This document shows, piece after piece, positions 9,462 through 16,756 of a stretch of 64,000 nucleotides of DNA. The notes under the pieces were generated by a model, which was given only the letters and a program-made list of their open reading frames with translations, had not been told where the DNA came from and searched no databases. The position numbers were made by a program, and so were the translations under genes. This stretch comes from Acidovorax sp. GBBC 1281 (GTDB lineage: Bacteria; Pseudomonadota; Gammaproteobacteria; Burkholderiales; Burkholderiaceae_C). Where the stretch lies: contig NZ_CP097269.1 in the NCBI RefSeq assembly GCF_028473645.1, forward strand, positions 5,293,501 to 5,357,500. Direction: 5' to 3'. The number at the start of each line of letters is the position of its first letter. Position 1 is the stretch's first letter.

Positions 9462-9597
9462 CTCATCGGCCAGTAGTCTATGGGGAGTTCATCAGCGGCA
9501 TCTATCGCCGCAACAACCTGTACTTGCCTTGTGTTCTCGAGCAGACCAGGGACGGGCCGACCGGTGTCGGCTGGGAAGAGTCAACGCGGGCTCGAAC

Positions 9598-10851
9598 TTA
9601 AGCATGTAAATTCTGGGCGTTCCGCCTTTCTTGGCCTGCCGGATTGACTCTGACCCGCAGCGCGATCAGGAGCGCCGCGAGCAGCATCAAGATACCAGCC
9701 GCGACGAACACCCCCGCGATGCCGCTGACGCTGAACATCGCGCCCCCCGCCGCTGCACCGGCGGCAATTGCCGACTGTACCGACGCCACCACCATGCCCC
9801 CGGCGCTTTCCGCTTGATCCGGGACGGCCTGAGCAACCCAGTTCGACCACGCCACAGGCACAGCGCCGAAGGCCAAGCCCCAAAGCGCTAACAGCAACGC
9901 CTGCCCGGCCACCGTAGCGGGCAGTCCCACCAGGGCCAGCGCAGCCACGCCGACCAGCGCAGGCATCAGTACGAGCGTAACCCGCACACTGCGGTGCAGC
10001 ATCCAGCCGGCCAGCAACGTGCCAGCGAAGTTCGCCACGCCAAAGCCCAACAGCATCAACGCCAGCCCATCTGGCCCGATGCCGGTAGTGCTTTCCAGGA
10101 ACGGTCGGATATAGGTGAAAAGCGCGAAGTGCCCGGTATGCACCAGCACGCAGCCCAGCATGCCCACGCCGATGCCCGGGCGCAGTAGCACCTCCAGTAC
10201 GGTCCGCAGACGTGCGGTCTTGGTGGGTGCGAGCCGCGGCAACGTGAACCACTGGAAGGCTAGCGTCACCATTCCGACCGCGGCCGCCGCGAGGAAAGCG
10301 CTGCGCCAGCCGTAGCGCCCTCCCAGGTAGCTGCCGAGCGGCACCGCCACGACGGTCCCCACCGCGATGCCGCTGAAGATGATCGACAAGGCGCGTGGCA
10401 GCAGCGCCGTCGGCACCAGGCGCATCGCTACCGCGGCCGCCATGCTCCAGAAGCCGCCTAGCGCGATGCCTAGCAGGATCCGCATCAGCAGCAGCACCGC
10501 GAGGCTCGACGAAGCGGCCACCAGCAGGTTAGAAGCGACCATCAGCGCCGAGAAGCCCAGCAGCACGACCCGCCGGTCGAGCGCCCGCGTCAGGCCCGGC
10601 ACCAACAGACCAGCGAATAGGGCCACGACGGCCGTCACGGTCACCGCCTGCCCCGCTAGGGCTTCCGAGACACCCAGGTCCGCCGCCATTGGCGTCAGCA
10701 GGCTGGCAGGAAGGTACTCCGCCGTAAGCAGTCCGAAAACACCCATTGCCAACGAGAGCACCGCCGTCCAGGCTGGCTCGGCAGGAGCGCCGCTGGGCGC
10801 GTACTTTGGTCCGGAAAGCCGCGCGGGATCGCAAACAGCATCATTCATCAC
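9598..10851 (-). CDS. MFS exporter, DHA1 (12-helix drug/metabolite antiporter) type
   Basis: The 417-residue protein has about twelve hydrophobic segments. The first is preceded by a short hydrophilic leader, and the DHA1-type stretch RILLGIALGGFWSMAAA lies near residue 125, with GSYLGGRYGWRSAF near 165. It most resembles sugar- or nucleoside-efflux members such as NepI. It is divergent from an AraC-type regulator across a gap of about 100 bp, a pairing typical of inducible exporters. The substrate is unknown. It would act in the inner membrane as a proton-driven exporter. Confidence 0.85.
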   Translation of the reverse strand: MMNDAVCDPARLSGPKYAPSGAPAEPAWTAVLSLAMGVFGLLTAEYLPASLLTPMAADLGVSEALAGQAVTVTAVVALFAGLLVPGLTRALDRRVVLLGFSALMVASNLLVAASSSLAVLLLMRILLGIALGGFWSMAAAVAMRLVPTALLPRALSIIFSGIAVGTVVAVPLGSYLGGRYGWRSAFLAAAAVGMVTLAFQWFTLPRLAPTKTARLRTVLEVLLRPGIGVGMLGCVLVHTGHFALFTYIRPFLESTTGIGPDGLALMLLGFGVANFAGTLLAGWMLHRSVRVTLVLMPALVGVAALALVGLPATVAGQALLLALWGLAFGAVPVAWSNWVAQAVPDQAESAGGMVVASVQSAIAAGAAAGGAMFSVSGIAGVFVAAGILMLLAALLIALRVRVNPAGQERRNAQNLHA

Positions 10852-10949
10852 ACGTCCTTGAAAGCATTGAAGTGGCGACTGTAGGCGTGAACTTCAGGAT
10901 GATCTATGATGGGTTATCTTGAATTTTTGATCCAAACACCTGAAATCCA

Positions 10950-11915
10950 GTGCCGCCACCTTTCGCACTTTCTTCCGGCCTAATCAGCGAACTGCTGACG
11001 GGCATGCGCCTGCGCGGCGTGCAGTACCGACGGGTGCAGACTGGTCCGACGTTCGGCATCGGTTTCGCAGCCCGTCCTGGGCATGCATACTTCCACTACC
11101 TCGCGGTCGGGTCCGCCATCCTGCGTACCGAAGACGGCACGCTGCACGCGCTCTCGGCCGGCAATGTCGTTTTGCTACCGCAGGGCGGGGTGCACCAGCT
11201 CCTGTCGAGCCCGGACGCGTCCGTGCAGGACATCGGCAGCTTCGCCGCGCCGCCGCTCGGCGACGGCGTCTACGGAGTGGATGACTGCCCCAGCACCAGC
11301 CCCCTGCCCAGCGCAATCTTCTTCTACGGCTGCCTAGAGTTCGACCTCGGAGGCATGCAGGCCCTCGGCCGGCTGACGCCGGGGCTGATGCTGGTGGATG
11401 CCACGGGCGAGCGTTACCCCGGCCTGCCGTCGATCCTCGCTTCAATGAAGGGCGAGATCTGCTCCGGGCGTGTCGGCTTCGCCGGCATCCTGGCGCGGCT
11501 GGCCGAGGTGGCAGCGGCAATGATCGTGCGCGGCTGGGTGGAGTGCGGGTGCGACAACGCCGCGGGCCTAGTCACAGCGCTGCAGGACCCACGGCTGGCG
11601 CACGCCATTCTTGCTCTGCACAGGCAGCCGGGGCGCGACTGGACGGTGGCAGAACTGGCCGCACAGTGCCATATCTCGCGCTCCGTGTTCGCGGAGCGCT
11701 TCCAGGCCACGATCGGCATGCCGCCGCTGCGCTACGCGACCGAGCTGCGCATGCGACTGGCCAGCCAGTGGTTGACGCAGGACCGGTTGTCGATCGACGC
11801 GGTGGCAGAGCAGCTGGGCTACACATCGCAGGCCGCCTTCAGCCGCGCTTTCAAGCGGGTCATTGGCAATCCGCCAGGGCAGACGCGGCGACTTCGAACA
11901 GCAACGGAACAATGA
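10950..11915 (+). CDS. AraC-family transcriptional regulator with N-terminal cupin domain
   Basis: The 321-residue frame starts at GTG; an ATG at about 11001 is an alternative. An N-terminal cupin sensor domain (about residues 20-190) is followed by a paired helix-turn-helix domain of AraC type in the last 100 residues, with the HTH core around AELAAQCHISRSVFAERF and the second HTH ending in the conserved AFSRAFKR. It is divergent from the MFS exporter gene and probably activates it in response to a small molecule. The last bases lead into a segment that looks like a transposon terminus. Confidence 0.85.
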   Translation: MPPPFALSSGLISELLTGMRLRGVQYRRVQTGPTFGIGFAARPGHAYFHYLAVGSAILRTEDGTLHALSAGNVVLLPQGGVHQLLSSPDASVQDIGSFAAPPLGDGVYGVDDCPSTSPLPSAIFFYGCLEFDLGGMQALGRLTPGLMLVDATGERYPGLPSILASMKGEICSGRVGFAGILARLAEVAAAMIVRGWVECGCDNAAGLVTALQDPRLAHAILALHRQPGRDWTVAELAAQCHISRSVFAERFQATIGMPPLRYATELRMRLASQWLTQDRLSIDAVAEQLGYTSQAAFSRAFKRVIGNPPGQTRRLRTATEQ

Positions 11916-11929
11916 GGCGGGTGACTTTA

Positions 11930-12034
11930 GCTACAACTTTTATGAGTACGGCTATGGCAGATTGGGCCAGTCGGACAAATTCTCATTTAACCCCCGAGAT
12001 TTGCCTTTATTCTCAAATAGCGTTGACGATTACA
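11930..12034 (-). mobile_element. Possible terminus of a second Tn7/Tn5053-like element abutting truncated alkB
   Basis: Read on the minus strand from 12034, the DNA begins TGTAATCG and carries two short direct repeats that share TGAGAAT, spaced about 28 bp apart (TGAGAATAAAGGC and TGAGAATTTGTCC). A TGT tip with subterminal repeats is what Tn7- and Tn5053-type transposases recognise. Homology of the adjacent alkB frame stops exactly here. The partner end was not found to the left within the window. Confidence 0.4.
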
Positions 12035-12269
12035 CGAGGTCCACACCCGGCAGCAGCCGGTTGGCATCGAAGTCGTACGAGCCACCAAAACTCGTCACCC
12101 GGCGCCGCGCGAGGTACTGCTTGTATTGCGCCGCATGCAGCGGCAGCGACCGGATGGTGGCGATCAATGCCTGCTCTTGCTCCTCGCTCAGAAACTGCGT
12201 CTGATAGACCAGCCCTTGGATGGAGGACTCGATGGGAGCCTCGCCAAACAGATGCGCCTGCATCATCAC
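12030..12269 (-). pseudogene. alkB: Truncated alkB-type dioxygenase (N-terminal fragment)
   Basis: Seventy-nine residues match the N-terminal start of AlkB-family 2-oxoglutarate/Fe(II) dioxygenases, including the run AQYKQYLARRRVTSFGG that precedes the catalytic fold. Intact AlkB proteins of this class are about 200 residues and carry a HxD...H iron site that is absent here. The frame ends in a stop formed inside the adjoining foreign DNA at 12030, so the gene was cut by a rearrangement or insertion. It follows a dnaE2 remnant, a mutagenesis and repair context. Confidence 0.75.
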
Positions 12270-12276
12270 TTGTTCC

Positions 12277-12615
12277 TCATTTGAAATCCCGGCTCTCGGT
12301 GGCCAGCCGTCCGAGCAGCGGCGACAGATCCGCGAGCCGGTCTGCCACCAGATTGCACACCTCGCCCTCGCGTTGCCAGCGGCCCTTCACGGCCAGCAAT
12401 CTGGAGCCCAGCAGCAACTCGCGTTACGCGTCCCGAACGCCACGCCAGACGACGACCTGCCTGGCGCCGGGTTCGTCCTCCAGTGACACGAAGATCGTTC
12501 CCTTGGCGGTTTCCGGTTGCTGGCGCAGTGTCACGATCCCAGCAGTGCGGACCACGCGGCTGTCCGGGATGCGCCGCAGTTCGGTGGAAGTCTTCAGCTG
12601 CCTAGTCACATGCAC
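12277..12615 (-). pseudogene. dnaE2: Remnant of error-prone DNA polymerase dnaE2 (C-terminal part, with nonsense codon)
   Basis: The C-terminal OB-fold region of DnaE2 is recognisable: [19 protein letters not shown], then [17 protein letters not shown], then after an in-frame TAA the expected continuation RELLLGSRLLAVKGRWQREG, ending at a TGA just before alkB. The polymerase body is missing. DnaE2 normally works with ImuA and ImuB in damage-induced mutagenesis. Only about 110 codons remain, with a stop in the middle, so this is a dead fragment. Confidence 0.75.
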
Positions 12616-12719
12616 AGTCCTGTTCTATCTCACTGCAGAATCGGCCCCCAATAGCTGCCGGATCAGGTGATTACGTCACTCGGGAATACATCCGACAGCC
12701 CATAGGGGTGAACATACAA

Positions 12720-12748
12720 TTGCGCGCCCGTTGCTACCGATGTAGCAT
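12720..12748 (+). promoter_or_regulatory. Possible sigma-70 promoter for the small gene at 12783
   Basis: TTGCGC at 12720-12725 and TAGCAT at 12743-12748 are separated by 17 bases, a consensus spacing, and lie about 35 bases upstream of a start codon with a good ribosome binding site. Confidence 0.35.
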
Positions 12749-12782
12749 TTAAAGTCCACATCCCAAGGATCAGGAGCCTGAT

Positions 12783-12989
12783 ATGCCGTTTGATCACCAA
12801 GCTTTTTTTGGCGCCCAAGCCGCAGTGCAACGCGACATGTACAGTCATCAGGTAACGAGCAAACGCACTCAGCAACGCAACCACACGACTGAGAAGCAGA
12901 CAGCGAACAACGCAGCGCAGCCAGCTACCCGCGCTCTGAAACCTGCGTCAAGAGCGAAATCTCACGCCAAGACAGCAATCGCTGTTTAG
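12783..12989 (+). CDS. Small basic protein of unknown function
   Basis: The 68-residue product is rich in Lys, Arg, Gln and Ala with a largely disordered look. The ATG is preceded by CAGGAGCCTGAT, a good ribosome binding site, and a factor-independent terminator follows 11 bases after the stop. A plausible promoter lies upstream. Together these make a complete small transcription unit just before the dGTPase-like gene. No family was recognised. The same transcript could instead be a regulatory RNA of about 260 nt. Confidence 0.4.
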   Translation: MPFDHQAFFGAQAAVQRDMYSHQVTSKRTQQRNHTTEKQTANNAAQPATRALKPASRAKSHAKTAIAV

Positions 12990-13000
12990 GTCCAATCGAA

Positions 13001-13025
13001 GCCACCCTAAATGGGTGGCTTTTTT
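13001..13025 (+). terminator. Factor-independent terminator
   Basis: The stem GCCACCC / GGGTGGC with a five-base loop is followed by six T residues. It ends the small unit at 12783 and sits just in front of the dGTPase-like start codon at 13036. Confidence 0.8.
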
Positions 13026-13035
13026 GTTGCTCCAC

Positions 13036-14412
13036 ATGTATACCAATAAAGACATCGCACGCATCGGGGGGGAGAAGGAGAAAGAGGAATGGGGTAGGTC
13101 CCCTTTTCGACGGGACTATGGCAGGTTGCTGCACTCTCCATCGTTCCGCCGGCTTCAAGGCAAGACCCAGCTTCTCCCAGGATCTGAATCCGATTTCTTT
13201 CGCAATCGGCTTACGCACTCGCTGGAAGTCGCACAGATCGCCAAAGGCATCGCGCAGATGCTGAATGCGAAAGATTCCGTCCTTGGGACGGGAGAAGATC
13301 GGGTTCGTATCGATGAGGACCTCGTCGAATTCGCTGGTTTGGCGCACGACCTAGGTCATCCTCCATTCGGGCACAACGGTGAACGTGCCCTAGACGCTTG
13401 CATGAAGAAGTATGGAGGTTTCGAGGGCAATGCTCAGACACTGCGGATCCTCACCAAGGTAGAGCGTAAGGTCTACGCGGGCCATCTGGATCCTTCCTTC
13501 ATCCACGGCATCGATGCGGAAGGCCACGACGCTAGGCTGGGCTTGAACCTGACCTACCGATCACTTGCCGCAATCCTCAAGTACAACAAGCGCATCCCAC
13601 TGAAACGGGGGCCCAAGGCTGATGTCGTCAAGGGGTACTACGCCTCTGAAGCTGACATCGTTCGCCATATCAAGAGTCATGTCGCGCCGGGACATACAGG
13701 CGAATTCAAGACTCTGGAATGCCGGATCATGGATATCGCCGACGACATCGCGTACTCGACCTACGACCTCGAAGACGCCATGAAAGCGGGTTTCACCTCC
13801 CCACTTGACCTAATCAGCCGCGCCGATCACGCTCCCTTCCTGGAGCAGCTGAGAAAGAAAATTACTCCCGTCATCCCAGATGTCACCGATGCGGAGATCC
13901 TGGCGGCACTAGCTAGCACTGTTGGGTACAAGCTTCCCGAGGAGGGCAAGAAGTTCGACAGTGGCATCGTCGATTTCAAAATCTCGCGCCTCGCTGCGGA
14001 GAACTCTCACTTGCGAACCAAGCTGTCGTCCTCGCTGGTACATGAGTTCATGATGGGAATCAGCATCAGGCCTACCGATAACTTGGCAATGGCCAGTCTC
14101 AACATAAAAAGAGACATTCTTCTCAAGATCGAAGCGCTAAAGCATTTCACCTACCTATCGTTAATCATGTCTCCTCGGCTGAAGGTCGTGGAGCACCGGG
14201 GAGGGGAGATAGTCACAAGGCTGTTCGAGACGCTCTCCACCACCCACAGCTTGTTGCCACAGGACGTCCGCATAGTGGTCGATCTTCTCCATGATGAAAA
14301 CGAGAAGATGCGGGTTATCTGCGACTTCGTAGCGGGAATGACCGATCGTTATGCCGTGGATCTATACAACCGCTTATTCGGCAACGCAGCATCCCTATTC
14401 GTTCCTCTATGA
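13036..14412 (+). CDS. dGTPase-like HD-domain dNTP triphosphohydrolase
   Basis: The 458-residue protein has a complete HD site: His61 in RLTHSLE, the His104-Asp105 pair in AHDLGHPPFGHNGE, and a later Asp in DIADDIAYSTYDLED. The flanking EWGRSPFRRDYGRLLHSPSFRRL is characteristic of Dgt-family enzymes, which hydrolyse dGTP or other dNTPs to nucleoside and triphosphate. Dgt homologues in mobile DNA have been shown to act in phage defence by draining dNTP pools. The ATG at 13036 is chosen because the longer frame begins inside a terminator. The gene lies about 100 bp before the next gene and may be co-transcribed with it. Confidence 0.85.
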   Translation: MYTNKDIARIGGEKEKEEWGRSPFRRDYGRLLHSPSFRRLQGKTQLLPGSESDFFRNRLTHSLEVAQIAKGIAQMLNAKDSVLGTGEDRVRIDEDLVEFAGLAHDLGHPPFGHNGERALDACMKKYGGFEGNAQTLRILTKVERKVYAGHLDPSFIHGIDAEGHDARLGLNLTYRSLAAILKYNKRIPLKRGPKADVVKGYYASEADIVRHIKSHVAPGHTGEFKTLECRIMDIADDIAYSTYDLEDAMKAGFTSPLDLISRADHAPFLEQLRKKITPVIPDVTDAEILAALASTVGYKLPEEGKKFDSGIVDFKISRLAAENSHLRTKLSSSLVHEFMMGISIRPTDNLAMASLNIKRDILLKIEALKHFTYLSLIMSPRLKVVEHRGGEIVTRLFETLSTTHSLLPQDVRIVVDLLHDENEKMRVICDFVAGMTDRYAVDLYNRLFGNAASLFVPL

Positions 14413-14516
14413 GCACGAGCTTTTGACGCCACGCAAGCCACAGGCAACAACATCTAGCGATCGCACGCTGAGGCGAGGAGCGCCTTGGACCTCGGACTTC
14501 AGTATCAACTTCCCCT

Positions 14517-16319
14517 ATGCCAAGAAAGTTTCTCACCGAATCCACCCCCCTAAAAAATGCACCGATAGACCTCAATCTAGTGCGAGGTCGAGACTTCGTG
14601 GTCATTTGGTACGGCGGCATCAAGTCGCTCTATGCGGGCAAAGTGCCTCAGATTGTTCTGTTCTTCAAACAGTTGGAACCCGATGGATCGCTCAGCCAGG
14701 GAAACATGGAGGCAACCGTTTCCATGGCTTATCTTGGACAGTTCAGGATAGGGTCAGTTTGGCGAGACGGGTGTTCAACACGGCAGTTGGTTTTCGAGGA
14801 GTTCTTCATCGAATGCACTTACTCATTCGAAGAACACTGGAAGCCTGAGCAACGGGAACACATCAGCGTAAAGAACTTCCCGCACCTCATCCCACCAGAC
14901 GACTACCAGCTCAAGTTCCCACGAGGGGATCGCAGCCCAATGCTCCGGTTCACGGTAAACGGCAAATCTTTATTGCTGCCTTGTACAGAGTATTTAGCAC
15001 GATGCTATGCCAGCAACTTCGAGGTGACAAGGGTACTCATCACCTATGAAGACGCCGACGTGACCGACCGTCTGCTGCTCCAGGAGCCTATTTCACCCGA
15101 ATCTGATGCATGGCCCGTTTGGCTACCTGAGCGTTGTCCGCCTACCGATGGATTTCTTCTCGCTCACTTACGCTACGGCAAAGCCTCTTCGAAGAAAGTC
15201 AAGTCCATCAAGGCACAGATCGATCAACAACTGAACGGCGACAAGCAGTCTCATGCGTTTGTCTGCGCTGGCCCATGGTTCGAAGGCAAGGCACGACTGG
15301 AGGTCCAGGGCATTCTACTGAGAACCGGAGAATTTCTAGGCCTGCGTGTGGTGGGCTACTCGCTGCCGACAACACCGCCAGTCAGCACGTACAGGAAGGT
15401 GAGTGATCAGCCCTCCGAGGGAGAGATGGGCAAGTTCCTACGCCCGCAACGAAAGACCATCGATATCCCCGAAGGGGAGACGGTACCAACCGCCCAACAG
15501 CTCGTGTCGGACACTGACACCGATATCCATGCAGTCGAAGACTCCTCCATCAGGATCTTGGGAACACACGCCAAACTGACCTATCAAACCGTCAGCCGCG
15601 ATACCAGCCGCCCCACCATCCGGGTGCCATCAGCGCCCAGCGACGTCAGCGCGCCAGGCGACAGCAGTGGCACGAAAAAGGGCGTCGGCAAGGCCGAGTT
15701 CATTGCGAACGCCATGCTCGAATCGGAAGGGGCCGTGCATGATCTGTGGGAAGGCCTGCATCAATCACTGGCCGACAATCCCTCATTGATCCAATCGGTG
15801 GGATGGTGCAACGCCGAAGGCGAATTCGAAACAGATCCGCACTCTGAGCCTGGATACCTCCGATTGCCCGATCCGCCACCACACTACTACGATGCAAAGA
15901 AGATTTACGCTTGGCTGAACAAGTCAACGCTCAAGTCATCCCGCGGGGTTTTCATCTCGCGAATCGTCACGACGTCGTTCACTGGCTATCTCTTTGAAGT
16001 CCAGCGGGCGCCCGTAAAGGCAAAGGACGGCGCTGACCCTAATAAGGTATCAGAAGAGTCATATAGCGGCTTGGCGGCAGTGCCACCCAAAGATGCCAAC
16101 GTGAGCGAATGGATTGCAAACGTGATGGCCGCCATTACTCTTGCCAAAGGCATCATGAGCACAGCTTTGCGTATTTTCAAATATTCGAGTGGTGACTTTT
16201 ACCATCGCTCCATCAAAACCGGCGATCAGATGCCCGGGTACAGAACCGCGAATAGAGCACTGGAGAAGCTAGGCGTCGACGGATTATTGTACTCAGGTGG
16301 ATTTCAGCAAAGCGACTGA
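14517..16319 (+). CDS. Protein resembling TnsE (uncertain), 600 residues
   Basis: No family is certain. The order of landmarks recalls Tn7 TnsE: an N-terminal beta-rich domain, a central HAFVCAGPWFEGKARLEVQG strand pair, a long low-complexity Ser/Thr/Pro/Asp linker near residues 290-395, and a C-terminal alpha/beta domain with a GVFISRIVTTSFTGYLFEV strand pair followed by a helical stretch. TnsE directs Tn7 to replicating DNA and conjugal plasmids by binding the sliding clamp and DNA. Here the gene lies 9 kb from tnsABC, next to a dGTPase and a QueC operon, so it could equally be a defence protein sharing that fold. The start has no clear ribosome binding site. Confidence 0.6.
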   Translation: MPRKFLTESTPLKNAPIDLNLVRGRDFVVIWYGGIKSLYAGKVPQIVLFFKQLEPDGSLSQGNMEATVSMAYLGQFRIGSVWRDGCSTRQLVFEEFFIECTYSFEEHWKPEQREHISVKNFPHLIPPDDYQLKFPRGDRSPMLRFTVNGKSLLLPCTEYLARCYASNFEVTRVLITYEDADVTDRLLLQEPISPESDAWPVWLPERCPPTDGFLLAHLRYGKASSKKVKSIKAQIDQQLNGDKQSHAFVCAGPWFEGKARLEVQGILLRTGEFLGLRVVGYSLPTTPPVSTYRKVSDQPSEGEMGKFLRPQRKTIDIPEGETVPTAQQLVSDTDTDIHAVEDSSIRILGTHAKLTYQTVSRDTSRPTIRVPSAPSDVSAPGDSSGTKKGVGKAEFIANAMLESEGAVHDLWEGLHQSLADNPSLIQSVGWCNAEGEFETDPHSEPGYLRLPDPPPHYYDAKKIYAWLNKSTLKSSRGVFISRIVTTSFTGYLFEVQRAPVKAKDGADPNKVSEESYSGLAAVPPKDANVSEWIANVMAAITLAKGIMSTALRIFKYSSGDFYHRSIKTGDQMPGYRTANRALEKLGVDGLLYSGGFQQSD

Positions 16320-16422
16320 CATAGATCGCTTACACAAGCCTGACCCCCCAGTAAAGAAGTAGCGATTATTCCGACCAACATTTCCATCGCTTAGTATCAA
16401 TTTATTACTAAAGGATTTGCAT

Positions 16423-16755
16423 ATGTCTGGCTCTAGCGGAGGTGGTGGTGGTGGTGGTGGTACCGATGATGAAGTGATCGCATGTGATGTTTTGCGATTC
16501 GAAACTCAGATTGCATCGCCAAATTCGGAGGTGGTTCCTACTCTTAAGATCGGCGATGAGCTGCAAGTAATTATTGCGTCTGCGTCTAAGACGCAGGAGA
16601 TCCAAGTTGTCACTACTGGAGGTCAACTTGTTGGCGGCCTCCTAGCAGTCAAGGTCCAGCGAATGCGTGAGTGCATGCTGGAGAGTCATACCTACAAGGC
16701 AACCGTCAAGTCCGTCAATGGTGGTCAGGTGCGTGTGCTGGTGGAGCACGCCTGA
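16423..16755 (+). CDS. Small protein with poly-glycine N-terminus, first gene of the QueC operon
   Basis: The 110-residue product starts MSGSSGGGGGGGGT. A 97-residue beta-rich domain with three short repeats of hydrophobic/GD/Val pattern follows. AAGGA seven bases before the ATG at 16423 fixes the start. The Gly tract is encoded by GGA and seven GGT codons. The stop is one base before the next start, so the protein is made together with the PfkB-NDT and QueC-like enzymes. It has no catalytic motif. The flexible Gly-rich end looks like a tail made to enter an enzyme active site; it may be the protein substrate of the QueC-like enzyme, which is inference. Confidence 0.75.
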   Translation: MSGSSGGGGGGGGTDDEVIACDVLRFETQIASPNSEVVPTLKIGDELQVIIASASKTQEIQVVTTGGQLVGGLLAVKVQRMRECMLESHTYKATVKSVNGGQVRVLVEHA

Positions 16756-16756
16756 C

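Noticed and set aside
12424..12615. A stand-alone 63-residue gene
   Set aside because: Its sequence is the DnaE2 C-terminal region and homology continues after the stop, so it is part of a pseudogene.
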